DNA of 64,000 nucleotides from assembly GCA_030035585.1 (NCBI GenBank), contig CM057461.1, forward strand, positions 170,883,624 to 170,947,623. The letters are read 5' to 3'. Positions 1-9,980 of this stretch are shown here, in pieces (the first letter of the stretch is position 1; every line of letters starts with the position of its first letter). A program made the position numbers and the translations under genes. Origin of the DNA: Dugong dugon (lineage: Eukaryota; Chordata; Mammalia; Sirenia; Dugongidae). The notes under the pieces are model-generated. The model was not told where the DNA came from and ran no database searches. It worked only from the letters and a program-made list of their open reading frames with translations.

Positions 1-255
1 CTCATTAACACCAAGCAAGAAGAGCCAGAAGCCCAAGTTCTTTGGAACCAGGATCCCTGAGCTGAGAAGCTCCTAGACCATGGAAAGACTGATGACAAGG
101 ACCTTCCTCCAGAGCAGACAGAGAAAGCCTTCCCCTGGAGCTGGGACCCTGAATTTGGACTTCCAGCCTCCTAGACTGTGAGACAATAAATTTCTCTTTG
201 TTAAAGCCATCCACGTGTGTTATTTCTGTTATAGCAGCACTAGATAACTAAGACA
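1..255 (+). mobile_element. MaLR-type LTR, 3' part (cut by window start)
   Basis: Reads as the second half of the LTR found repeatedly here: gcttttcccctggagctg-type block, 'tgaatttggacttc', 'aataaatttctctttgttaaagcc', 'gcagcactagataactaagaca'. Ends in CA like the complete copies at 39161-39574 and 49420-49914. Endogenous retrovirus-like (ERVL-MaLR) by its gene-less LTR form, 5-bp duplications and TG...CA ends. Confidence 0.8.
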
Positions 256-569
256 CCCTCTATCTTCAAAGCAGCAACAACATGTTGAATCCTTATCAGT
301 TGAATCTCTCTGATTTCCCTTTCTGATCCCAGCCAGAAAAAGCCCTCCATTTTTATTGGCTCCTGTGAGTAGATTAGACCACTCAGATAATCTCCCTATT
401 TTAACATCAATTGTGACATGTAACAGTAACATAATCAAGGGAGTGATATCTCACCATATTCACAGGCTCTAGGAATTAGGGTTTGTAACTGGGGAGACTG
501 GGCTGGGGGTTATTTAAAACTCTGCCTACCACAGGTCTTAGGTGGCTTTTCTTATAATTTGTCTGTGCT

Positions 570-960
570 TTTTTTTTTTTAGCATCTTTTTAAAATTTTT
601 TATTTTATTTTTTGTTTTTCTTGTTGAGAATATACACAGACAAGCATACAATTTAACAGTTTCTACATGTACAATTCAGTGACATTAATTACATTCTTCC
701 ACTTGTGCAACCATTCTCATTCTCCTTTTCCAAATTGTTCCTCCCCCATTAACATAAACTCTTGCCCCCTCCTATCTAACCTTTCAAGTTTCTGTTGTCA
801 ATTTTATCCCACATAGTTCTTGAAACAGCACAATCCTCATAGCAGACATTCTATAGAAGAATCTTGGTCAAAAGGGGGAAATGCAGAACAGAATTATAAA
901 TTCTCAAGGAATCCAGACTTTCTGGATCCACTGAGGCTGGATGAACCCCTGAAACTATTG
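570..960 (-). mobile_element. L1 3' UTR fragment, antisense
   Basis: Starts with a T-tract (poly(A) of a minus-strand insert), then ttgttgagaatatacacag and a block very similar to 62405-62560. Only untranslated sequence is visible. Confidence 0.6.
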
Positions 961-1224
961 CCCTGAGATAATCTTTAAATCTTAAACCAAAAATATCCCC
1001 TGAAGACTTGTTTAAGCCAAACACAGTTTAGCTTAACTAGTAAAGGCTGTCTGTTTGTGATCTTTATGATAAATCAGAATGGCGTGAATTTACTTACTAA
1101 ATGAATCTTACCAATGACGGCCAGAAGTTGTATTTTCACAAAGGCAAAGGCTGTTGTGTGCTAACGAAGATGCTCAATACATAACTTTACTAACACTAGT
1201 ATATTTTTATTTTATGTATTTATT

Positions 1225-1445
1225 AACACATTTCAAGCAATTACTATATGTTAGACTATGTTCTAAGCACTTGAAAAATATTAACTCATTTAATCCTCAT
1301 AACCTTATGACATCAATACTATTATTTTTCCCATTCTACAGATGAGGAAACTGAGGAATGGTGAGGTTTAGTACACTGCTCAAGGTTATATAACTAGAAT
1401 GTAGCCAAGCAGGAATTCAAACCCAGGTAGTCTGGCTTTATAGTT
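1225..1445 (-). mobile_element. MIR SINE, antisense
   Basis: Contains ttaactcatttaatcctcat, ctacagatgaggaaactgag and attcaaacccaggtagtctgg, the reverse complement of core and tRNA-like part of the ancient mammalian MIR. Confidence 0.75.
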
Positions 1446-1593
1446 CTTGCTACGAACAACATTATGAAAATATTCATTGTAAAGGCCAATTTATCAGGCC
1501 TTAACATGAATTCTTCAATGTACACAATTTTAAAACACCTCTCTATTTGCAATTTAACCTAATATTCTAATAAAAGTTAGACTACCGTATTTT

Positions 1594-1796
1594 GGAGAAG
1601 ACCTGGTGGCGCAATGGTTAAGCACTCAGCTGCTAACTGAAAGGTTGGCGGTTCAATCCCACCAGCCTCTCAGCAAGACAAAGATGAGGGAGTCTGCTTC
1701 TGTAAAGATTTACAGTCTTGGAAACCCTATGGGGCAGTTCTATTCTCTCCTATAAGGTCATTATGAGTCAGAATTGACTCAATGGTTTGGGTTTTT
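1594..1796 (+). mobile_element. AfroSINE
   Basis: Full tRNA-like head (cctggtggcgcaatggttaag ... ggttcaatcccacc), middle (ggaaaccctatggggcag) and tail (gaattgactcaatgg). Flanked by the near-identical accgtatttt and actgtatttt, a diverged target-site duplication. Confidence 0.85.
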
Positions 1797-2559
1797 GACT
1801 GTATTTTATTTTAGGAACAGCGATTATAACGTACATGTGGTATTTTACAACAAAATACCTTATAAATACAAATTCTAATTCATGATTACTGAAATTAGGA
1901 GAGGGAAGAAAAAGTGTTTTTTGCTAGATTTTTCCAAGGAGAAAAAAGAAAAGGAGGGAAAAAACTTCCAAATAAGTTTACAACAGAATGGTTCAATCTC
2001 TGTTTAACTTGGTAAACTATAAATCTAGGCTAGTTTCAATTTGTCATTCAATTAGATATCTCAGTGGTGATTTCTTTTATTTGAGGATAGGTCTGAAATT
2101 TCTATATCCTGATTTTTTTTATCTTAATAATCCTCTCATAACGAGACCTAACTATGCTTCTCATCAGTTTCGTGGTGTCATTTACTATATATATACTATA
2201 CATTTAAAATGGGCAGAGTTAACAAAAGGAATAATCGTTCTGTTCCTCTGGGAGCCCCAGCTTGATGTGGGTTAAAAGCTCTGCTGAGATTTGGTTTCTA
2301 TGACCCAGGAGGGGGAAAAACAAACAAAAACAGCGGCGGAGAACAGGATCAGCTATTTCATCTACTTTCAACTCACATTATATACCTGATTCAAAAAAAT
2401 AAGTGGACAACGCACCATGTAATTCCCCTTCACCCATCATCCACTGCACTGCAGTGCAGTCTCCAGCATCAAATAAAAGTCATAGCATGGAAGAAACAGC
2501 AAAATCATCGCTACTACAGGGAGCGTCTTAGATATTTACAGTGCTGTCATCCCCACACC
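1797..2559. other. Unassigned AT-rich stretch
   Basis: No transposon or exon signature recognised. Short ORFs only, without motifs. Confidence 0.4.
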
Positions 2560-3010
2560 CTTCCCCCACTGGCCAGCCAGGCAGCACAGAAGCAGGCAGA
2601 TGCTCACCGGCCCGGCGGATGCTTCTCTCCCTTCATCTGAGGGGCCTGCAGGCTACTCCAGTTGGGGGCTCGGCTTCGGCAGCCCTCCCGCCTCACGGTG
2701 ACAGCCTGTTTGGCCGCTGACCCATCCCGGCTCCGCTCTCTGTTTACAAGCCGCTCCTCACGGTCCCTCTCTTAAATGCTTCCCCCCGGCATCCCGGGAA
2801 GCGAGACCCAGACACACAAGGTTCCAGGCCGCGAGGACACGACTTTCCTGGCGGAGGGACAAGGCGGCCAGGCGGGGTCAGACCGCACCCGCTAGGACTC
2901 CTTATCTCTTTGTTTTCTTATACAAGGTTCTTACTACGCTCATTGTGGAAACAATGGCGTGTGCCGCGGAGTCGCCTTCACTGCTCCTCCCAAAGCCGAA
3001 ATGGATGTTT
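2560..3010 (-). promoter_or_regulatory. CpG-rich island, candidate promoter and first exon
   Basis: This stretch is much richer in G+C and CpG than the AT-rich DNA around it, with blocks such as ggcccggcgg, cccggcatcccgggaagcg and ggccgcgaggacacg, and it carries no recognisable transposon. On the minus strand ggccg|gtgagc at about 2608/2607 would be a good splice donor for a non-coding first exon. In human the minus-strand gene PLEKHM3 lies beside the gamma-crystallin cluster, so its 5' end is the obvious candidate; that rests on remembered gene order, not on matched sequence. No coding exon is visible. Confidence 0.5.
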
Positions 3011-3249
3011 GCAATTGGAAAATTCACTTGGAACATAAGCAGGACTCCTCAGGTTTTTAGCAACCCCCTTGTCTAAGAGAATTACTCAGATACGTTTTTT
3101 TTAATGAAAATTGGGTTATTAGAACTTGGAGACTGCTGACTTGTTTGAGTCCCCATCTAGTCAGGCCTGAAGCTAACCCCATCTCGTCGTAGACCCCACT
3201 CGTAGACACGGTTTTGTCACCAATTAAATCCAGTGTTTAGGTAGTTTGG

Positions 3250-3510
3250 GTTTCTGTCATTTACAACTGAAAACATCTTCGCTAACACTCTACCTTTCCA
3301 GACTCATCTCCCACATACTCCTGTCCTCCCACCCTGTACTTCAGACACTTTTTTTTTTCCCACCAGTCCTGGACCTTCTTCCTTTTCCATTATCCTGCTT
3401 GGGTTCCCCCATTGTATCCCCTCTGCATCCCCTGAAGATGGACCTTGTCTTAGTGATCTTTGCATTTTCAACACTTACTGTGGCATCTAATACATGATCT
3501 CAATAAATAT
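3250..3510 (+). mobile_element. L2-like LINE 3' end
   Basis: Pyrimidine-rich body then gatggaccttgtcttagtg ... atctcaataaatatttgtt, the usual end of mammalian L2 copies. Old and diverged. Confidence 0.5.
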
Positions 3511-4184
3511 TTGTTAAAACAAAATGAAAGAACAAAACATATAAGGAGATTTCATTATTATATACTTCCTTTAGATTTTTTTCCCTTTAGCCTTCATTCA
3601 CCAAGGTAATAATCAAACCAAGATTCAATAAAGCAATGCCGTCCTCCAAGAATAAAAAAAAGTCTCATCAAAAAGTGTTGAAATTTAATCAGTTTGTGTG
3701 TGTGTGCGCTGTTTATAACTTAAAGTTTGCACGCCTATCTCACCCTATCTCCCAAAATACGCATAAGTAAAGAAGATTAGTATATTTATTGTGAATAACA
3801 TAATATAATTAATGTAATTGTCTCCTGGGTAAATTAAAAGCTTTTGAGATATGGAATATAAGGTCATAAATGGAGTGACTCATTGAAAGTACTACTGAGC
3901 CTGCTAGTCAGCTGGTAGGCACCCACAGGAGTACAACCACTGTTAGGATATTAAAACATTTTCATACATGTTGGTAAATAGCTGCTGCCCCAAAGCTTCT
4001 GAAGAAGTCTTCCCAAGCGTGCCTCCTAAGCCATACAGACCTCTTCCCTGAGGACCACACTACTACCATCCTAAGATCCAAGACCCAAGGGATTAACTCC
4101 TGGCCCTATTTTGCTAGGAGAGTGGGTATCTCCAGGACGTTACCCTTGTATTAGGGCCAAGATCCTTTCTTCTTGATTGATGGT
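3511..4184. other. Unassigned stretch with a short (GT)n run
   Basis: A gtgtgtgtgtg run lies near 3695. The rest shows neither coding structure nor a repeat I recognise. Confidence 0.4.
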
Positions 4185-5222
4185 TGCCTTGGTTATCTAG
4201 TGCTACTATAATAGAAATACCTTAAGTGGATGGCTTTAACAAACAGAAGTTTATTCTCTCACAGTCTAGGAGGCTAGAAGTCTGAATTCAGGACGCCAGC
4301 TCCAGGGGAAGCCTTTCTCTGTCTGCCAGCTCTGGAGAAAGGTCCTTGTCATCAATCTTCTCCTGGTCTAGGAGCTTCTCCACGCAGGAACCCTGGGGTC
4401 CAAAGGACTTGCCCTGCTCCCGGCGCTGCTTTCTTGGTGGTATGAGGTACCCATGTCTCTCTGCTCCCTTCTCTCTTTTATATCTCAAAAGAGATTGACT
4501 CAAGACACAATCCAATCTTGTAGATTGAGTCCTGTCTCATTAACATAACTGCTGCTAATCCCATCTCATCAACATCTTAGAAACAGAATTTACAATGCAT
4601 AGGAAAATCACATCAGATGACAAAATGGTGGACAATCACACAATACTGGGTGTCATGGGTTGAATTTTGTCCCCCCCAAAATATCTGTCAACTTGGCTAG
4701 GTCCGGATTCCCAGTATTGTATGATTGTCTACCATTTTGTCATCTGATGTGATTTCCCTATGTGTTGTAAATCCTATCACTATAATGTAATGAGATAGAT
4801 TAGTGGCGGTTATATTGATGAGATCTACAAGATTAGATAGTATCTTAAGCCAATCTCTTTTGAGATATAAAAGAGAGAAGCCAGCAGAGAGACATGGGGA
4901 GCTCATACCACCAAGAAAGCAGTGCCAGAAGCAGAGCACTTCCTTTGGACCTAGGGTTCCTGCACGGAGAAGCTCCTAGTTCAGGGGAAGACTGATGACA
5001 AGGACCTTCCTCTAGAGCCAACAGAGAGAGCCTTCCCCTGGAGTTGACACCCTGAATTTGGACTTCTAGGCTACTAGACTGTGAGACAATAAATTTCTCT
5101 TTGTTGAAGCTATCCACTTGTGGTATTTCTGTTATAGCAGCAATAGATGACTAAGATACTGGGAATCATGACCTAGCCAAGTTGACAAACATATTTTGGG
5201 GGACACAATTCAATTCATGACA
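4185..5222 (-). mobile_element. MaLR LTR, antisense, split by a second LTR
   Basis: Begins tgccttggttatctagtgct and, after an inserted LTR (4651-5158), resumes ctgggaatcatgacctagcc and ends ttcaattcatgaca. The flanks atggt (4180-4184) and ttggt (5223-5227) look like a diverged 5-bp duplication. Confidence 0.85.
4651..5158 (+). mobile_element. MaLR solo LTR inserted in the antisense LTR
   Basis: Starts tgtcatgggttgaatttt and ends atgactaagata. Bounded by a perfect 5-bp duplication ctggg (4646-4650 and 5159-5163). No internal region remains. Confidence 0.92.
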
Positions 5223-5283
5223 TTGGTCAAGCCATAAAACTTGTTAAGTCTTTTGACTATCATTCCTACTGATACATAAATAG

Positions 5284-5312
5284 AAAGAAAAAAAAAAAAA
5301 GAAAGAAAGAAA
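5284..5312. repeat. A-rich / (GAAA)n microsatellite
   Basis: Fourteen-odd A residues followed by gaaagaaagaaag. Confidence 0.8.
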
Positions 5313-6640
5313 GCAAAATAGAGATTCACCCAACCCACCACGTAACTACCAAGTCTGTTTTAACCAGAAAGATCAAGCACGAGTGATAGAGCCTTACAGA
5401 AGACGTTTAACTGGGTGATTTGAACATGCTCATTTAGTCATCAAACAAACATGCATTGTAGGAATTGTCCTCTAGGCTGGGGTCTCATGGGTTCATGATG
5501 GCTTGTATAATGGTCAGAACTCAATCAAAAGCCTCTACTGAGAGTTTACCTATAGAAAAGCTGGTATAGAAAGTGCAGTCCCTTTGAAACCCTGCAAAAC
5601 AAATGTTGTTTCAATTTTGAGACAGAATCTTTTTACATGGTATAATTTTCAACTTCCTTCTGGGAAAAACCTAGCATTCCTATTAAAATGCTTAAGCAGT
5701 TGGCAAAGTTTAGATACATTTCAATAGGATTAATTGTTGTTGTTGCAGGTTGGGTTCCCTGGAAAGCAGACTCTGGGAAAGAGTCTAGTATGCAGGGAAT
5801 GCCTTTGAGAACAACACCTGTGGAAGGGAGGAAAAGGAAGTCAAATTGGACAGAGAGAGAAGTACAGTTGGGAGGCCCAGGGACATCCTCAGCCAACCCC
5901 ACGAAAACCTCTGGAGCTAGAATGTTGCTTCAGAGGCTTCAGAGGAGTCCTGAGTTGGACCAAGATCAGGTGTGTGCTGGTAAATTGGCTGAAAAAGCAA
6001 AAACTCTGATTTTTAGTATCTGCCTAAATCTGTGGTGTAAATTTCCCTACCATGCCCAATTTCAAGCTGTCACTGAATATGGAGTTGGAGATGTGCACAA
6101 TCAGTCCTTGAGAGTTAGTAGAAGCTGGCTCCAGCATACCACTTGCCAAGATGGTCAGGTCTTTACACTCCCAAATCCATCAATCACTGAATGTGGGACA
6201 TTCTGGGAAAGGACATGACTTTGGCCAAGGCATCTCTCTGCAGTTGACACAGTCCCTGGAAGGGCTGACCACTGAAGGCACTCACAGCAGCTAAACCAAT
6301 AAGTCCTCTTTGACGAGGATCAGGGCAGTGCATCACAGAGTCCAACACTGTGGTGCTCTGGGAAACCAGTCATCTGCTCAGTCAACCAACTCTTGGCTAA
6401 GAGTCTAGTCATTTTTCATCTTCTAGATGGTGGAGCAAATATATAAACTAAATGAATAATTTCTTTTATAAGGATTAGCACAAAGCTGGTTCCTATGAGG
6501 CGGAGGTTAAAGACATCCCAAATCCAACTTTTCCGAGCTACTGTACCACTCCATCATCTCTGACATCAATTACTCCTTCTCCCCTCAGTACTTTCCCTCT
6601 TGTTCTTGGGTTCCCTAATTCACAGCAGTTCTCACTGAAC
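5313..6640. other. Unassigned stretch with a 176-codon ORF
   Basis: The plus-strand ORF at 5688-6218 is the longest non-gene ORF here. The segment gggttccctggaaagcagactctggg around 5750 looks like an old interspersed repeat, though I cannot name it. The predicted protein shows no domain, signal or motif. I treat it as non-coding. Confidence 0.45.
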
Positions 6641-7205
6641 TCATGAAGTGTAAAGGAAATGGCTCACGCAGTTGTGGAGGATGGCAAGTCCCAAATTCGT
6701 GAGTTAGGTGTAGGCTTCTCCTGACCCACATGGGTGCAGGGGCTGACAAACCCAAACCAGCAGTTCAGACCACATGCTGCTGGCTCACAATGCTGCGGAA
6801 GCTGGTGAATCAGGTCACACAATAGGTGGCCGGCCCAAGGGGCCGTGGAGGCCAGTGAATCCCAGAATCAGCAGGTCAGACAGCAGGCCTCTGGCTTGAG
6901 TCCCAAGAACCAGAGGTCAATTGATCACAAACCGGAAGCAGGATCCAGATGCAGAGAGAGAGCCTCACCAGGACAAACACATATATCTTAGATGCAGGCC
7001 ACATTCCAGGGAAGGGCTTAACTTTAGTAAGGGTGGGACTTGAGTCAGACTCTCCTGCAAGGCTGTGACCCAAGACACACCCTACATCAATCCTGCCTCA
7101 TCAACACGTAGAGGTCAGGATCACAACACATAAAATGGAGGACAACCATACAATATTGGGAATCATGTCATAGCCAAGTTGACACATAACATCAACCATC
7201 ACATG
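6640..7205 (-). mobile_element. LTR-like element, antisense, ends unclear
   Basis: Ends with atcctgcctcatcaacacg, gaatcatgtcatagccaagttgac, shared with the MaLR LTRs. Upstream, aggccacattccaggg matches in reverse the gggtgtggcctgca block of the LTR at 47183-47715. Boundaries not resolved. Confidence 0.55.
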
Positions 7206-7494
7206 TTCCATATACCTTATTTGCATAGTCCCACTCAATGATTGTATGTGGGTCACAAAGAAATGGCTAGAAGGGCCATATTAAGTAATTCATTACACTG
7301 TATAAACATGCAGAAAGATTTCCACCAGTTCAAAAGAATAAATATACAGGAAGTGAGGAAGACAGGAAACTCAGAAATTCAGAAAATCAGAGATAGAACT
7401 TCTCAGGCTTCTGTGAAGACCAAGAGTTTGAGTCCTGCTTTGAAGGATAAGTAGAACTGAGTTAGAAAAGTAGAGACGAGTGAATAGAAGCTGA

Positions 7495-7690
7495 ATTGCA
7501 TTGTGGTTAGAATCCTGGCTCTAGCATTTATTAGTTCTCAGACCTTGCATGAATTACTATTGGAATTACTTGCACAAAAAACTGTGCCTCGGTTTCCCTC
7601 ATGGGTAAAACGGGGATGATAATAATAATATAACAATGGTAACCATAGGAAATGAGCTCATTCACATTAACAGTTTCTAACAGTGTTTGG
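7495..7690 (+). mobile_element. MIR SINE
   Basis: ctgtgcctcggtttccctcatgggtaaaacggggat is the MIR core; the ends are worn. Confidence 0.65.
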
Positions 7691-7911
7691 CAATATCAGG
7701 CCCTAATAGTTTGGCTGTCAGTATTGCGTACGACAAATGTGAAGACAGCAAATTGAAGAGTGGTATAAAAAATAAAACTAAAAATAATAACAACAACAAC
7801 AACAAAAGAGATTATGGTGATTTTTAACTGGAAATGATGGACTATTCTCTCTTCCTGTCAAATGTCCTACCAATAATAAACCTGTGAATTGGCCTGCCCT
7901 GGTGGCAAGAG

Positions 7912-8112
7912 AAGGAGCCTTGGTGGCCCAGTGGTTAAGCGCTCGGCTGCTAACTGAAAGGTGGGCGATTTGAACCCACCAGCCACTCTGTGGGAGAAAG
8001 ATGTGGCAGTCTGCTTCCTTAAAAATTACAGCCTTGGAAACCCTGTGGGGCAGTTCTACTCTGTTCTATAGCATCTCTGTGAGTCAGAATCAACTTGAAG
8101 GCAATGGGTGTT
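7912..8112 (+). mobile_element. AfroSINE
   Basis: ggagccttggtggcccagtggttaagcgctcgg head, ggaaaccctgtggggcag middle and a degraded tail. Flanked by ggcaagag/cagcaagag. Confidence 0.85.
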
Positions 8113-9165
8113 GGGCAGCAAGAGTGTAACAAAACTTTGACACATGCTTAAAACTAAACTGCCAGAAAAGTTTCCTTTAACAACCTTAAAAATAAAGAAC
8201 AAAGATTCACTTTATCAGAACTAATCCTGGATGGCAGGCTCACTACTGATATTCACATTGACCAGGGCACAAACACAAATGGAGGCCGTCAGCTTCCCAG
8301 CCCAGGTTCTGTCCTGTACCACAAGAGGCCCACACATGTGTATGTAGACACCTCAGCCTGCATGTCCTAACTTCATCTACTGCTCCCTCAGACGTAGCCA
8401 TTCCTCAGGCCTACGAGTACACACCGACAGCTGGATCAGCCCTTAAGAGGACAGCCCTGGGGAAGAGGTCCATGAAGCCCTGGGGGCTTTTGAGGCAGTA
8501 AATTCTAAGGTCCCAGGTACCTGGTCTAGAAGGCGGGGGCTCCAGGTAGCCATCTTCTTGGCCCCACAGACCCCCTCCTCTGTGGGGAGGGACACAGCCA
8601 AACTGGAGCTCTCTAAAGCATGGAGCCCAGGTCAGGGGCCTACGTGGTTCTACAGAAGACCACTCTTTTAATGCCATACTCGCTCCTTAGTACAGATGGG
8701 ATTATGATAAGGTAATAGAGTTCCTGAGGCTTCATTAAACCATTTGAGAGATTTGTTATAATAGAACAAACTCTGGATCTGGGATCAGGAACTCTGAATT
8801 ATGATCTTAGCTACAAAGTCTATGATCATGAATTATACCTATTATACTTGTTACTCCCCACAGTAACAAGCAGTGATGACTCATAGTAAGAGATAATGAA
8901 CAATTTATATTTGTAACATCATTGACTATTGAGAGTCCAGAATTCAATCTGAGTTTCAAGAGTGATTTGTGGTTTTTTTTTTTTTTTCATGTTTTGTTTT
9001 AAATCTAGCTCAAGGACCAATGCATCTCCAAGAGCTGGATTCCTTCTCCCTTCTTAAATGATCTAAAAATCTTCCTCTATCAAGATCCAAATGACCTTTT
9101 ACACTGTTTAGTCCTTTTCACCAGGATCGGAATCACTGATAAAAAAGAGCCCAATGCTCAAAACA
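8113..9165. other. Unassigned stretch
   Basis: A relatively G+C-rich part (about 8280-8660) gives an 88-codon minus ORF with no motif. A T-tract lies at about 8972. No exon structure seen. Confidence 0.4.
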
Positions 9166-9170
9166 CTGAG

Positions 9171-9720
9171 TGTCTTAGTTTCTACCACAAGTAGCTGACT
9201 TTAACTAACAGAATTTTCATTTTCTCACAGTTTAGGAGGCTAGAAGTCTGAACTCAGGGCACCAGCTCTAGGGGAAGGTTTTCTCTCTCTGTCAGTTCTA
9301 GGGGAAGGTCTTTGTCTCTTTCCTGCTTCTGTTCCTCAGTTCCTTGGTGGTCTCCACATGGCATCAGACTTCCTCCATTTGTCCTTGCTTGCTTCTGTGC
9401 CTAATTTGCTCTTTTTATATCTTAAAAGTGATCGTTTTAAGACACACACAACAAAGAAAACCCTCTTCCCAAATAGGATTACAGCCACAAGTATAACACC
9501 AAACCCGTTGCCATCAAGTCAATTCTGACTCATAGAGACCCTATAGGACAGAGTAGAACTGCCCCATAGGGTTTTCAAGGAGCAGTTGCTGGATTTGAAC
9601 TGCCGACCTCTTGATTAGCTGCTGTAGCTCTTAACCATTGCACCATCAGGGCTCCTCCACAAGTATAGGGGTTAGAATTTACAACACATATTTTTGGGGG
9701 ACACAATTCAATCCATAACA
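9171..9720 (-). mobile_element. MaLR solo LTR, antisense, carrying an AfroSINE
   Basis: Starts tgtcttagtttctaccac and ends caatccataaca, between perfect ctgag duplications (9166-9170, 9721-9725). An AfroSINE interrupts it at 9496-9656. Confidence 0.92.
9496..9656 (-). mobile_element. AfroSINE inserted in the LTR
   Basis: Antisense copy (cccgttgccatcaagtcaat ... ccatcagggctcct) bounded by an exact 11-bp duplication ccacaagtata (9485-9495, 9657-9667). Confidence 0.93.
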
Positions 9721-9980
9721 CTGAGTTCTTCAGTTCCTGCAGGGAACTCATTTCACACAGTTTAATTAATGGTTATATAAATGGACATTGTTCCCCAACA
9801 GATAGGTTGTTTCTTGTCTTGTACATGATAAGAAATCAAGTCTTTCAGATAACGGTTGTATGTTCATGTGTTTCAAAATAAATTTAACATCAGAAATTTA
9901 AATTAATTTATATAGAAGAAGCCCCATGCATAAGCTGTGCATAGTCCTTAAAATGAAAGGTAGATTTAGATAGGTAATTT

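Noticed and set aside
1594-1796. tRNA gene in the SINE heads (A and B box-like sequence)
   Set aside because: tRNA-derived SINE heads; they do not fold as complete tRNAs and recur about 30 times.
5688-6218. 176-codon plus-strand ORF as a gene
   Set aside because: No motif, no codon pattern, no splice or promoter context, and its body looks like an old repeat.
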